A stretch of 64,000 nucleotides of DNA. Origin: Lingula anatina. Its lineage: Eukaryota; Brachiopoda; Lingulata; Lingulida; Lingulidae. The stretch is from assembly GCF_001039355.2 (NCBI RefSeq), contig NW_019773513.1:958245-1022244 (forward strand). The letters run 5' to 3'. The position numbers and the translations under genes are program-made. Shown here piece after piece: positions 1-15,800 of the stretch; the stretch's first letter is position 1; each line of letters begins with the position of its first letter. The notes below the pieces were generated by a model. It searched no databases. It was not told where the DNA came from and worked only from the letters and a program-made list of their open reading frames with translations.

Positions 1-707
1 ATATAATGAGCACAAAGGACACAACGCTGAACACAGTTACATATGGTTGTAGTATTAATAGGAAAATACCTCCAAAATTATTTGGTATAATATTGTATTA
101 TGCTAGTTTACATGACACAGCACTGCATGTACATTAGACTGCTGTTAATCAATCCAAATATATTAAGTAAAAACAGATTTAAAAGAGAGTCTCCAACAGT
201 ACCTAACTCCATAGTGTACTGCACTGTAGGAATGTTATTTAGATTTTAAAAATACCACACTGGAATTATTTGCACATATAATAAGCTGCACGGAAGTTAT
301 AAAATAAAGATCTTTTTTATAAATGCTATATAAATGGAAGTCTATCACAGATGCTTTTACACAATAATAACTGGACAACGGGAACAACTACTGAATATTC
401 CCCAATCCTGATGTACATTGGAATGTGAACATCTTATGGAGTTCAGTTTGGTATCTCAGAAAGAATGCAATACAGGTACATATGGACACAGTTTGTATGT
501 TTCAAAATGGAGAACCAAATGCAGTCAAAACTGAATTTAATGAATTAAGAGTACATCAAAAATTTACAGACCGTATTATGTCTAAAATGAAAGATCTTAT
601 AGGAACTAGTAGCCTTAACTTTCCAGGAAGTGGAATTTTTCCACATTCAAAGATTTCCCTGTCATTTCAAGTCCACGTATATATCCATGAATAACATCAC
701 CCACTGT
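1..707 (-). other. Probable 3' UTR and downstream flank of the giant gene
   Basis: AT-rich sequence after the stop codon, with no coding signal on either strand. An ATTAAA hexamer (plus-strand tttaat, 536-541) lies about 170 nt after the stop and could be a polyadenylation signal; the UTR end cannot be set from sequence. Confidence 0.4.
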
Positions 708-1182
708 CTACACCTGGTCCTTCTCAAGCTCCCCAGGCATGTTGTAAGTGGCAGGTCCAGGAACCTCGGTAGTATCCAGTGGCATCACAGGGGTGAGGGA
801 GTTACGCCCAGGGGTGTTGGGCTGGGAAGACACCATCTCTCCACCAATACCCACAGACAGACTGTTAGATGACTGCTCTCTTTTCATTGGCTCACTGTTC
901 TCTTGATTCTGACTGGTGGAGCTTTGCGACTTCAGACTCTGGCTCCCAGTTGATGGTCTTAAATCTGAGTCTGAATACTTTAGATCAGTGGTAGATGGCA
1001 CAAATGTTGACTCAGGTGCCGAGTGCAGGGTAAACCCAGTGGTTGCACTGACTTGAGTTACTTCTCTGTTGTAGTGGGTTGTCTGTACGGTGGGGTCCCC
1101 TGAGGAGGTAATCGTGGTCCTGTAACGCCCCTCAGACTCCTCATTAGATCCTTCCGATGGATCAATCTTCTGCTTCTTACCC
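708..1182 (-). CDS. Last exon: cytoplasmic tail and stop
   Basis: The exon enters in phase 2 after a tttctag acceptor and ends with TAG at 708-710. It codes 157 residues following the membrane helix: basic stop-transfer residues (GKKQK), then a Ser/Thr/Gln/Asn-rich low-complexity tail with no recognisable fold and no cysteine. The C terminus is ...ELEKDQV; D-x-V at the end fits a class III PDZ ligand (inference). Several SP/TP sites are possible phosphosites. The exon is the longest but one in the gene. Confidence 0.85.
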
Positions 1183-3486
1183 CTAGAAAAGTAAACAGAC
1201 ATAATTAACACGTTGTTAGTGTGGAACTGTTACAGCAACTGTGGACATTGCTGCTCAAAAAATGTTATCTCGAGACACATGCATGATAAATGTTTTTTAT
1301 TTTCCTTTTTTTGTTGGCCTATAAAAAAGTCTAGAGCAAAAAGTGAAGATGAAAAATACAACACATGTACAGGAAGATTCAACAAAATACTTCTGTATTC
1401 TACCCAATGCCAGGAGGCGTGTCATTCAGTTAAACTGTTTGCACTCAGTAAGAGTCCCCGCAGAATTGGCTCCATCAATTCCATGGGAATGATCACCCTT
1501 ATAGCTAGCTATCTGGAATGATTCCCATCCCCTCCCAGTTTACTCAACAAGCTGTGAGCCAGACTGAACACTTACTTCATCACCACCAGGACCACCACCA
1601 CTATGACAACTATCAGGACACAGGTGCCAAGCACACCCCCAACTATATACGCCCATGTCATGTCCGTTGGGGCTGGGGCCACTGCCTCAGTAGTGTTAGA
1701 GACTAATGTGGTCTGATATTGGAAAAGAGTTCAGGTATATATCATTAGATTAAACAAGAGTGTGAAACATGACAATCAAGTATGATCTCCATAAATATTC
1801 TGCATTAACAGCGATTATAATACCAAGAGAAAGCATATTAATTAGCAAATTGAAATCAAAGGTACATGTACTATAAGACACCATGAATTATTATGGTAAT
1901 ATTCAGTAGAGTCAAATAGCAATTTAAATACTTAAACTTTGCTTGCACTAATTATGTCCCAAACCCAGTGTTTATTTTAATTTCTTTAATCATATTTCAA
2001 ATAGTTTTTTATTGCATATTTTAATATTAAACAATTATCACAATGAACAGTTCAAAAAGATGTCTAAAGTTGTGTCACAGATGCAGTGGCTTACATTAAG
2101 AGGTGCTGCAGTGGTCGTCTGGTCCGCTGGGGTGATGACTGCCAAGATGACACTGAGGCTGGGGTATGCTGATGACACAACTGCCAGGATGGATGTAGCC
2201 CTGGAACAATACCAAACAGAGTAATTATCACACCACATGTCTGGTGGTTGAAAGAAAGAAAGAAAAAGAAAGAAAGTAAACATCTCAAACTTAGCTTTCA
2301 ATTTCTTGATGATCTTATTTACCTGGCCATGCGTGTCATCAAACATGGAGAGAGTGAGTTAGTGCGAGATATAATGTCAAGAAAGTACTGTATTCCTACA
2401 GCTCACTAAATCTGCAGTCCCCTAGCTCATATAGAGTATTGATTTTGAAGTAGCGCGCGTGCACACACACACACACACACATGCACACTACAACATATAA
2501 ATATGCTACTTACGCACTATTCACAGTAGTCTGTAGTGTTGCCTGGTCAATGACAAGCTCTGTGGAAGTGTCCAAGTTAACTGAAGTAAATAGATAAGGA
2601 ACAGATAAGGTAAAGATACATATAGTACATGTGCATGTCACCATAATCATATACATATTATGTATGATTGTTATATACATGTTTTCAATCATAAAATTGT
2701 ACTTTTATGTAGTAAAGTAAACCAGTTGATTGACATTTACATGGACTGTTTATATAACAAGTAAAGTTAATTGAAAATGGAGCTAGACTTGTAGATACAT
2801 GAAAAGTGGAAAAATTATGTTCTCGTACGATAGGATCATAGATAAAAACGCTGGAAACAATGCACTGCTGTATAATCAGACTGCTTCTGAAAGTTACTTT
2901 ACATTAGTAAAAAATATTGAAATGTGTATTTCTTTTTTCATATTTATCAGCAAGTAAAAAAAAAAAAAAAAATACTACCGGTATTCTATAACTCTCCGCT
3001 ATACCAGTATGTTTTACAGTGGGTGCATGTGTGCATGTTAGCATGCGATTACTCAAGTGCTCACCTGCTCGTTTCTTTCTGCCTGATGTGATCACACCAG
3101 AAGCACACAAGTCATTGTCCCTGGGGGCCTTGGCTACCACCAGGAGATCCGTCTTGGTGGCATCAAATGGGTTGGGGCGAGGATAGCTGCCACCGATCTG
3201 GACAAAGGATGTGTTAGTGAAGGCCAGTGTTTCATTGCCAGTGCTGTTTCTGAAAAAGGTTGAAAAAATGTATGCATCAGGTGGGTTCTCAGGTGAGTTG
3301 GTTCTCAAGATGTGCTAAAAGAAATATGTTTACTAGGTAAGACATAAATGGTTTTGTGCAAATGCATTAAATGAAACATCCCTATCTCTCTGTGTGTGTG
3401 TGGGAAGAATAAACTTCTAACTGACCATGCATGCTTCAGTTTTAGCATTGTGAGTCCATCATGCATTCTCTCTCTCTCTCTCTCTG

Positions 3487-3546
<60 letters not shown>

Positions 3547-6440
3547 CTAACTGACCTTGTTCCGCTGTTAGGACAGCAGACACTAAAGGAGCTGGGCAGG
3601 TTACAGAAGTCATTCACAGCAGTCACTATCACACTGACAATAAGGTCCTTGATGGAGGTCACCTAAATTAACACAAAGTTTCTATTAGATCAGAAAGCGT
3701 AGCACCATTAAAGTAAATGTGAAGTTGCACTAGTTTATTTCCACTAAAAGTAAGTTATAACTTCTTTTTTGATGATTTTGCTAATTCTGCACATTACTGT
3801 CATGTTGGCAACTGTCAAAGCCTAACAAGTCTGCATGAAGAGGGGTGAAAGAATCGCTCACCTGAGCAACTGTGACATTAGTCAGGGTAACAATGACACC
3901 ATATGTCCTCTCTGTGGCAGTTACTGAAAAAAATACAGTCACATTGATTTTTTTTCCATACAAGTCACAAATATGCCTAAAAAATTCATAACTTGGCAGT
4001 TTCACTATTGCAAGCATGAGCAAATTTGAAGCTCCCAAAACAATCCAAAACAATTTAACATATAAAATCTCAAAAATGGATTAATACATCTTAGTATATT
4101 GATACATTTTAAGTAACATAAACAAATAGAAAGCTATATATTATGAAAACAAGAAGAGAAAGAATGATGTAATTTTTTTCTTCAGTCAGCAGTTAATATT
4201 GAGATAGTTTTTACCTTTAATATTTCGATGTCTAGCAGGACATCTGGAGGTAAAAACTACGTAGTATTATATATAATATTAGCTGTTGACTGAAGGAAAA
4301 AAAATTACATTATTCTTATAACATAACACAGCTGATGAAATTCTTCTCAGAAGAAGAGACAGATAAAGAAAAACACTCACATGGGCAGTACTCAGTGTTG
4401 CAGGCCTGGACTTCTGTGTAGTCTCCAGAGCATGGCAGACCATTGGCCACCTGTGTAGGGTTTGTACAGGAACGGTTCCTCCACTGGGTCCCACCATCAC
4501 AGGTCACAGTACAATCAGACCAGTTCCCCCAGGCTGTGAAACCACCATCACGATCTGAATGAAACAGATAACAATAATAATCATATTTATTGTTAATCTA
4601 AAATCCATATATAAAATGTTCAGTAGACTTTACAGGAGTAAAATGAACAGAATAAGATGAATAATGTCAATGATTAAATACAGGCAGATATATTATTGAA
4701 GTATTAAAATATATAGTGCAATGTTAAGATTAAAAGTCAGTCAAATCAGAAAAGTCTCAGTCTCCATTAGCATTACATTGACATTTTCAAAATCATGACA
4801 TAATCTGTGAAATTACTGCAAATTATAAGTTATGACTTAGATATCTAAAAACTGTTAAGTATAATCCCAATATAAAACGTAAGAGATACCAAGTGCATAA
4901 TTCTCTTTAAACAGAAAAATCAAATATATATATATAATACTCACCATTGCATTCCAGTCCAGTGGCACTGAGTTTGTACCCATTGGTACACGTGCACCGA
5001 TAGCCACCCACCAAGTTCGTGCAGGCAATGTTACTACCAATACATGGGTTGCTTGTTGCACACTCATCTTTGTCTGGAGAAATAATTGTGAAATAAGAAA
5101 TAATCCAATCTAATAATATAATAAAATAATATAATTATGGAATTTTAAGCATTATGGTAAAATATTTTTTAAATATTAGCAGATAGTGAGAGTTTTCCAG
5201 TACCATGGCACAATGTATGTCATAGATTACAAATACATAATGACATATATCATAATTCTACTGTTATGGGGAATTGTGAACACAATGGTACCCCCCCCCC
5301 CCAATAAAAAATAATAATTAATAAATAAATAAATAATAATCATAACTGGCATTTCTACATAGTATTACATTGTTTAGAGCTGCTTAATCAGGTTGGGGGC
5401 AGGAATTATAATAAACTACCCACCTATACAAGTCCTGCCATCAGATCCCAGCTGGTAAAAAGTTGTTCTGACACAGACATGTATCTGATCCATTCACCAC
5501 AGCACACAGATCACTGCAGCCATGGCCAGCAGCACAACTGGTCTTCACTGGAATAATACACATTATAGGAACTTACTGGTCTGTTCATTTTTTCTTCTTA
5601 AGTTCAAAAAGGACAACGGATACTTTTACTCCTATTTTTTCTGCACTCATACTGGATAGGAAAAACCTGATGGTGTTGAACCATATTTGTGTTGTCAGCT
5701 TTTCCAAATTTGTATAACAAATAAAATTAAATTAAAAATCTGATATCACAGTTTTAATATTTTGATTTGGCAAATGTCACAGAACTGGTTTTCACTTGTT
5801 TGATTAAGATTTTCTACTGAGAAGGAAATATTCACACATCTAGATAAGATGATTGTTATGAAATAAATTATCATGCCATTTTTGTTCATTATTTCTGAAT
5901 CTTAGATCTTTAAGCAGAGGACAAAAACAACAATCTACAAAAGATTTTTTTCAATGTCTTAAAATATAAAATTATATCATAAGTTTTACAGATCTTTATC
6001 ACCGCTATTTACGACCGATTTATTTTCTTATATTAGATTCATATATTAGCATGATGTAAGTGAAATGTCTGCACTCTCTGAGTGGTTTTCATAGTACTGC
6101 GTACCTGTGCAGTTCTTCTGGTCGGCAGCCAGTACAAAGCCAGGCTGGCAGTCACATCTGAAGGTACCATCAGTGTTCACACACAGCTGACTACAGTCAT
6201 GTCGGGGGTTGGCTGCATCACACTCATTGATGTCTGGGGGAGAGAAATGGCAACTGCATTGTTATGCAGGGTTTTACAACTGTTTCATTGTTATTATCTT
6301 TTTCATCATTAATGCTATCGATATCATTATCATAGTTGTTATCATTACTTCTTTTTTATTAATATGTTATCAGAATTGTCTATTATTATCTTTTTCATTA
6401 CCCTTATGACTTTTATCAATATTATCATTGTTATCATATC

Positions 6441-6494
<54 letters not shown>

Positions 6495-9400
6495 CACTGC
6501 CATTTATTTTATCATTTCTCTCATTATTATCTGACTCATTATTTGCTCATACCCAAGGCACTACTAGCATATAAGATATCAAGGGCTATAAGCCACTCTG
6601 CTCAATAATTGCCTATACATATGTATACCAGAACGTGGACCCACCATCACAGACTCTCCTGTCATCAGCCAGCAGGTAGCCAGTGCGACAGCTGCAGTTG
6701 TAGGAGCCAGGGTAATTATGGCACTGACCACGCCCCCTCAGGACATCACAGCCACCAGAGTCTGCGGCCAGACACTCGTCCAGGTCAGTGCAGGTCACGC
6801 CGTCCCCAGTGTAGCCAGAGACACAGGCGCAGGTGTAGGCCCCCTCTGTGTTGGTGCATACCCCCAGGGAGGCATGGCAGGCGTGGGTGCCCTCACTGCA
6901 TTCATTGGTGTCTATAGGGTTAAGTAAAATAAATGTGAAATTCAGAAATGTTAATGAGGATTTCAAAATAGTTGGAAAACACCACAGTTGATGAAAGAAT
7001 TTCCCTATTTCTGAATTTTCTCTCAAAATCCAAAAAATATTTCAACATAAAAAGTAAAGAACTTTTGAGAAAACACTCCACCTGCTCTTGCACAAGGTCC
7101 TTCTACTACTATTATCCTTTACTCTTGATCTAAATCATGCAATTATTATTATCACAATAACACTACTATTATCAATTCTTAAAAAACCTTACCAACACAA
7201 GAGCCAGCCACCAACCTGTAGCCTGCCACACAGTCACAGTGGTACCCAGGCTGGTCATTGACACAGAATGAGTGGGCAGGACAGGTGGCTGTCTTGGCAG
7301 AACACTCGTCAATATCTGAAACACAGCAGAGTATCTAAATGAAAATAGTGCATTTTTTCCTTTAAATTGGCTATAAACAATAAACTAAATAACGCAGAGA
7401 ATATTTGTTTACAACTGCAGTAACTGTAGTGTCGGCGAGCAGCTGTAGATGATTGTGATTCCTGTGCCACATCATGCAGGTTTCACGCATTACATGCCAC
7501 ATTACATGCATGACAAAGTGTGGGAATGTGTATGAAATTTTGTGGTTTTCAGTCAATAAATAAAGACTGCACTCATAACATAAAGTTCAAACAACAGTAT
7601 TATAAACACTTTCTCAATGCTTGGATTATAAACTGGTAAGATGACTTCATATGTCTCACTTACCAATACACTTTCTAGCCTCCACCTGTTGGTACTGAGT
7701 GGAGTCCAAACATTCACAGTGGTAAGTTCCTGGGTCATTGACACAGCGGACATTGTCAGATGCCAAACAGGAGTGGGTACTGCTAGAGGAGCACTCATCC
7801 ACATCTAGGGAAATGATATAAATATGCCATGTATAAACAATAGTTTTCCACTGGAGGCACTTATGGAATTTGGCATTCACTAAAAAAATCTCTGTAGACA
7901 GCAACATATATCACGTTAAATTTTTGTTATTAATATAAAAGCTACATGTCATTATCATGTGTTTAAGCAATCACAAGCCGTTTCAAAAATATTCTTAAAT
8001 ATATTCTTCATGTGATCAATTTCCACTGTAAAGAACATTTTTGAAATGGTAGATAATTTCCTGCAGAGTTATAAACATGGCAGTATTCAAAATTGCTCTG
8101 ATCTACTGTCTTACATCTCACTACCAATAGAATAAAATCTGCAAACCACTGGGGTCTTTTCTTCAACTTGGCAACTGCTCCTGCAGTATATCACACAGCA
8201 CATACACTATACCACACTGAAGCCTTACCTGTGCAGTTTCTGCCATTACTGGCCAGGACATATCCCTTGGCACACTGGCACACATCAGTACCATTGTTCA
8301 GCTTGGCACACAGGTAACTACAGCCATGGCCAGCATCACACTGATTGGCAGCTGAATATCAGGATGAGTGGTAAGAAAATTACTGACAGGCTATTATGAC
8401 AGGATTAATATTGCACTCTTCATGAACATGCTTTTATTTTCTGGATTTGAAAGCAAATTTTGAAAATGATTCTGATTAAAAAAAACACCTTTCTAAAATC
8501 TTATTTTTTTTATTGTGAAAAATTTATTAAAAATAAACTCCATACAAAATCAATACAAAATAGATATACAAACTGCATTGGTCTATAATCTATTAGGGTA
8601 ATAAGGAGTAAATCACTGGAAATTAATAAAGACTTACGTTGACAGGTGCGGCCGTCAGCTTTCAGCACAAAGTCTGTGGGACAGGTACACTCATAGCTGC
8701 CGACTGTGTTATTACAGTAGGCACTGGAGTAGCAGCCATGGTTGGATTCTAGTGCACACTCATTTTCATCTGGAAATATATATATATCATTATATTGCCA
8801 TAATGGAACTCACAAATTTAATACCTCTTATAGTCACTTAATATTTTCAAGTTTTTTCTACTTTTACAAGATACCATTCCTATTAGTTACATACAAAAAT
8901 AAGTCTTTAAAGTTGTTTCATACAGGAGTTTAAATTTACAATTCACAGATCTAATACATGCATATAGATCCAAATTACAAGAAATTAAAACAAGAGCCCA
9001 TTATAATCTGGCACTGCGTACCATCACAAGACCGCCCATCACTGTTCAGATTGTAGCCATTTCCACAGAAGCAGGAGTAGCTGCCCATGTTATTAGTACA
9101 GCCTTGGACACAGCCTCCCTGGTCACTGCTACCACACTCATTGAGATCTACAACATCATATTACAAATCAACTATATTAAAACACATAACACCTTGCATG
9201 TGTTATCTGGATTTATAAAATAATTTATTATTAATCTCAAGCTATGAATACTTATGCTTACAACCAACAATTGTTATAATTATGGTATTTTCTGAAAGCA
9301 TTTTCCCAAATTGTGCCCTCGTTTACATAGGATTATATTACTTAAATTTCCCTACCAAAACACGCACTCACAGACATTTAAGCATACATGCATATAAACA

Positions 9401-12400
9401 CAAATTCTGTTAGCAAAACTTTTGGGGGGGTTCTTGACAAGTACTTTTAAACATGTATAAGTAAATTTCATTAATACTCATTTCTTTTTCAGCAAAAGAT
9501 TCAAACTAAATACCCCTCCCCCTGTTTAAAATTTAGTGGATACCCATATAGATGCACCAACATGATCTTATAATATGTACAGTCCTATAATGGTCCTTAC
9601 CAGCACATATGTATCCATCACCAGTGAAGCCAGTGTTACAGGCGCAGGTGTAGCTACCAATAGTGTTGTTACATGTGGCATAGTTTTTGTCACAGTCATT
9701 GGTCGTTGCTGAGGCACACTCATCCTTGTCTGGAAGTAAAATAAAAATATGCCAATTGGTGCAGAACTGACAATTAAAAAAAAATTCATTTACTTTTCAC
9801 TACAAATATTTTCATCAGAACCTTTCAAAAAAAGTACCAAGATTTTTTTTCTTTTTGCAAGCATGCAAAGACCGTCTTCTAAGCAAATTTATCTAGAAAT
9901 GTCTGCAATGTTCTCATAACTGTCTCACAGTCTAAGAATTGTGGGAAAATATGGAAATAAATCAAATGCTTAAATTTTTTCAAAGTGTTACAGTAGCTAG
10001 AGCATCTGATCTCCATGTTTACTGGTACATGCAATGTAACTTAGCACACCCCAGATGAGATATCAGCCATTTCTAGACAACACTTAGTACATTAAATGTT
10101 ACAGTATGTCATTACCATCACAAGTGTATCCATTGGAATTCAAAGTGTATCCGTTGTTACAAGTGCAGGTGAACCCTCCGTCTATATTCACACACGAGCC
10201 TCTTGTGAGATCACAGTTGTGCATGGCGGCGCCACCTGCAGTGGTCTGTGTGCACTCATTTATATCTGGAAAGTAAAAGATGAATAGACATATCACCTTC
10301 ATTTGCCACACTCTGCTTAAGGTAGGACTACAGGTTGGAGATTTTATCTTAAAAAGTCTTAGCTTTTTTATTCTTGTTGCATTCATTTAATGTATCCTCA
10401 AAACATCTAATTAAAATCTTGAGCCAACACTAGTTAAAAACCACAGAAATTCTGTGAAACACTATGCTGTCTTCATGTATCACCTGATATAAAAGTGTTA
10501 TGTATCTTAGGGACTATATCGTGTGGCGCGTTAAGTGTAAGCAGGTCTAAGTGTGAGAGACCCAAAACTGCCGTCATACCTATACATGTCCTGTTGTTGG
10601 TGCCCAGTGAGTAGCCTGAACTACAGGCACAGGTGTAGCCTCCAACGATATTACTGCAGGTGGCGACACCTGATGGCAGGCACTGGTGGGAACCCAGACA
10701 CTCATTCACATCTGAAATGATCAATTCATCAATTCAATTGTTTTGGTTCTTTAAATATGTCTTGTAACATATAAAACACTCAAGAGGGCACCTTGGCATC
10801 AACTGCATGAAGTACTCCAAAATAAGATATCATCTAAAATCTCTGAAATGCCATATTTTCCAACCTTGCATGTACATAATTTGCCAATCATGGTGGAAAT
10901 ATATATGTTGTCGATTACATAAAAACATCTGTTATCAGCTGAAATATCTGTTAAAGAAAGTCCACTGCTTATACGTTGTCATGAAAAAATAGCCTTTGAT
11001 TATGTCATCTTATTTCCAGATATCATAATGATAACTATACTTTATTCTGAAGTTAACAAAAAAATCTTTGTCTTACAGGTCTTCCCTTCAACTAGGATAA
11101 ATCCACACATTGTACGACTGTGATCTTAAACAACATATAAAGTTCTTCAGGAGGACAAAAAAACCCAAAAAACATTAATTGATATCAACTTACCAATGCA
11201 TTTCTTGGCTGCGTCCAGGGCGTAGTTGTCTGGACAGGAACAGGTGGGTACTCCACTGATGACAGCACAGGTTGGGTTCACGTCCCCTGCATTGCTACAG
11301 GTAGTGGCCTCCGAGCTGCTACACTGCTGCTCAGCTACAGATAGAAATCAATTATATACTGAAGTTGTAAGCATTGACTTTTTATACATGACATACATAG
11401 GCACATACATGTGCTTGTCTGTCAAAAAAGAATACTCGTCAGTCTTGAAGAAAGGCATTCACTCTATATAAACACTGCACATACAGGTATGTGCTTGACT
11501 GAAAAAACTAGCCTCACAGTCTAAATCTTATATCATAATTATAAAACACAAGCTGAAATGTTTTCAGTTGGATTACAGGCAATCTGGACACAGGCCAGTG
11601 GATATCAGCTAGTGGATGCTGTTATTCACTGACCCTTAGGTCACTGAATTGCAACATATATTCACATCAGTCTATCAGGTCAGTCTGAGATGAAGGCCAC
11701 ATAACAGAGAGGGGTAGGGGACTCTAGTAGAGAGCCTGTATCTGAGGTTAATTTTACTTACGTAAGCAGGAGACAGCATCTGCAGGATTTAGTCTGTATC
11801 CAGTGGTACAGCTACAAGTGTAGGTTGCCAGACCATCAACACAGGTCTGCTCACAGTTGTTATCACCATCACACTCATTGATTTCTATGGAAAAGGGAGG
11901 TCAAAATAGACCAGGTAATATAACTATGACAACTGAATTTTTTACAATATTCGTGAAATACAGCAAAATATTATCCAAACAAAATTAATTCTGAGTCAAT
12001 ACTATTTAAAATAATATACTACTTATTTCAAAGCTTCACTCACCATCGCAGGCATTTGTGACTGGATTGCGCTGATAGCCAAGGGTACAACTACAGACGT
12101 AACTGCCTGCCGAGTTCTGGCACTGGCCATTCAGACCACAGGGGTTACTGGAACACTCATTGATATCTGAAATATTATGGGAAAGTTCATTGTTCACTTG
12201 CTTTGATGAGCATATTGTTCATTTGAAAATTTTACTGACTGTAATTCAACAGTGAAAATTAAAATCCAATATCACATAAAATTTATCAAAAGTTATCAAA
12301 GGAAAATTATTTTGATTTTAGAAATTTTGTTATTTCAATTACAGTTTGATTAATAGTCCATACCCACTACTTAGTCAAACATGATATAAGCCATGATGAA

Positions 12401-12777
12401 AGTAGTCAACAAATAACTGATCCCGCTAGTACTTGCACCAAGGGAAGGCTTTAGAACAACACCCAAGTCAAAAACTACTACAAAAAATTACTTTCATAAT
12501 CCATCACTTTTTAATTACCCTTTTCCTATTTTGGACGGTAAATATAATATGTTGTTTTAAAAAATTTAATATAACTCAAGCAACCTCTCGTACCTTGACA
12601 CTCTCCAGTTTTTCCTGTCCCAGCATACCCTGTGGCACATGTACAGGCAAACGACCCAGCAGTGTTGTTACACACAGCGTTTGTGTCACAATTATGGGTG
12701 CCACGGCTACATTCATCCACATCTGAAAATTAATAACAAACTCCCATGTAAATTATTGAAACATGCTGTAAATATTA

Positions 12778-12841
<64 letters not shown>

Positions 12842-15800
12842 GAGTTAGTGTGAAATTGACTTATATTTGACAATATTAAAAAAATATTTTAACATTATGC
12901 TTATATTTAATTACAATTAATGTCATGTAAATTAATGTGACACTGCACACATAAAGTTTATTTAAATATGGAATCAAATAACGTGAATATAAGACAAACA
13001 TATGAAAACTATTTTGAAAAGTAATATTCATTCTGACCATACCAATGCAAGTGTTGAGGTCTGGTCCCAGCAGATAGCCTGAGTTACAAGAACACTGGTA
13101 GCTTCCAGCCAGATTCTCACAGGTCTGAGTACAGGGAGACGAGTTATTGTAGCATTCATCCTGATCTGTTGGGAATAATTTTGAAAGTGGGATTTAATCA
13201 CAAATATCCAAAATGGATAAAATATTAAATGTTAAAATTTATTTTCTAATTCAGAACTTGCACAGGTTGAAGCTTAATTAGTTGAATGTACATTATCTGC
13301 AATGTAAGAGCTTGACTGTACTAAATGTTGAATGCCTAACCAAGCATACTAATTAAAATCAACATCGTCAAAATTAATTTTGACGTCATACCCAACAGGC
13401 AAAATGTAAAAAAAAAAAAAAAAAAAAAAAAACCCATAAATTTTAAGCTCTTTAAAATTATTATTCACCACAATTAAAAAACAGTGAAGTTTATAACAAG
13501 ACAAGATTTTGAATTGTAAGTGAAAAGTGAGAAGAAATGACTTGGTGGCCTGATAATCAGTGGTCTATGCTGCTAAAGGCAGAAAACTTGTAAAAATCCA
13601 GCTAAATTTTCCAATTTGAATTGTATACAATATCAAGTCTGTCCGCAGTAACCACCTACCAGCACAAGCAGTACCATCCCCAATGAGCCCCAGAGGACAG
13701 GTGCCACAGGTGAAGCCAGTCTGAGGTGCAGGTCTGTCCTCACAGGACACCCCAGAGTAACAGGGGGTGTCAGCACACCCATCTATGTCTGTCTGGCACT
13801 GGGCGCCCTCGTAGCCACTCTGGCACTGGCACGGCACTACTACAAAGTTTTCTGTGGAGGTGACAACATCATACTTGCAGGTGCCCCCGTTCTTGATAAA
13901 AGAAAGAAACAGACGGGTTCAATATTTATGAAGATAATATGATGTTTAAAAATTTAAGCAAAAATTTAAAGAACAGTTTGGAAGTATCTTCTTCCCAACG
14001 TTGGTCATTGATAGGTATATCCTTTTTGGATTGTTTGTTCCCAAAATAACACCACCACCCCCTCCCCCACCATCACTACCATTTTAATTTCCTGGCTACA
14101 TGCCTTGTAATACATACACCTTTTGCTACTTACGGTGCAGTTACAGAAGTGGACCTTGGCAGTAAGAGAGGCAGATGCAGTGCCATCACTGGCCACTATG
14201 GTCACGGTCTCGTTTCTGGTCAGGTTGGAAGGTACAGAGTTCCAGGACAGCTGTCCACCTGTTGGGTTTATAGCACAACCTGAGGATAGAGAGCATTGCA
14301 TTCATCAGACACATGATCTGGTTTTGAGAAAAAAAGGAAAGGAGAATCTTACATGAGCTATCTAAAATAAATCTAAAAAAAAAAAAAACATTGTGCACTT
14401 GAAATGAAAGGGTCAGACAATCTTTTTATTTTTAATATATTAGTTTATAACTCAAGTATATATATCTTTGTACCACAAAAAAAACCTTTATCCTTCTAGT
14501 TCATTGATAAATCTTGAGATAGTTTTATCTGATAAATATTTCAACCCCTTTATTTCAAAACCTTATTGACCTGGTCCAATAAATTTTGTATCAAAACATC
14601 ATATTCTAAGTTCACATTGTATTCTGCATGTATGTTTCCAATGCATACCCGGAGGAACAGGACTTGCTAGGCTGAATGTGACGCTGTCTCCTGAATTGGG
14701 GTCTGTAGCTTGGATGGTAATTGGATCCATGTTCTGTCCCACTAGGAGTCTCAGGGTGACATTGCTGGTGGAGAACGATGGGGGGAAGTTATCTGGAATG
14801 TAAATTATGGTAAAACATTTTAGGATATAAGCTAAGGTTCTTTGGCTGGTTGTGCTGTTGAACTCAATTGTAAGATACGAATTATAAAGAACATTGAGTG
14901 AATATTGTATATCTCTGATATCTGGGTTTTCTGAAGAACGATGAACTTAAACACCTATCTTGTTGCAAATTCAGTACAGTGACTTCACATTTGAGTACGA
15001 TAGACTGGCAGTGCGAATGAATGACTGTTAACCTGAATGACAGGGTCCAACCTTGAATTTTAGCATAAACTCTAGTATTTCTATCTATATACACTCACTC
15101 TGTGTGGCCTGCTCTGTGGCCATTTGCTGCTGTGAGGCGGAGGTAGATGCACCCACAGCTGCGTTGCCTGTCAAGGCAATGTCAAACACACATTCCCTGT
15201 TCAGGTTGTCCATGCCTCCACACGTAGTAATGGCCAACTCTCGTGTTGCATTGTCAGAGAACATGGTGTCCAGGTTGAAGAAACTGCAAGAAAAGAAAAT
15301 TTTATTTCTTTATCCCAATGTATAGTAGCATCTATTAATGAAAAAAATTGTTCACACACTATATGGTCATACACAGAGAAAAGCTAAGTAAACTCATATT
15401 TTTCTTCAATAACTTACAGTGGTGTAAAGGTGTAGTTTCCGTAGTCGCTTGCATTGTATGCACTGATATCATCATAGGTAAACAAGGACATGGCTGGGTC
15501 AATGGCCCCTTGAAACAAACAGAAATATCGGTGTATAGATGAAACCACTATACTGCATGTATCATGTAGACAAGTTAATATTTTGAGGGATCAAAGACAA
15601 GACTAGGTCCATGAAACTTTTAAAAAGCACTTACAGTAGCAGAATATAGCTATCTTAAACAACTTACAGTGTTGTGCATAGTAGAAGACTTCTTCCTCTG
15701 TGGCATTAATAGACAACACAGAGCCATTGGGATACATGTACTCGTCCATCTTGTCTCCATTGAAGTTCCCCATCAAACCTGATGTTTAAATGGAACATAC

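Noticed and set aside
3305-3613. Open frame with a long His-Thr repeat
   Set aside because: The repeat is a translated (TG)n microsatellite; only the piece 3556-3662 is a real exon.
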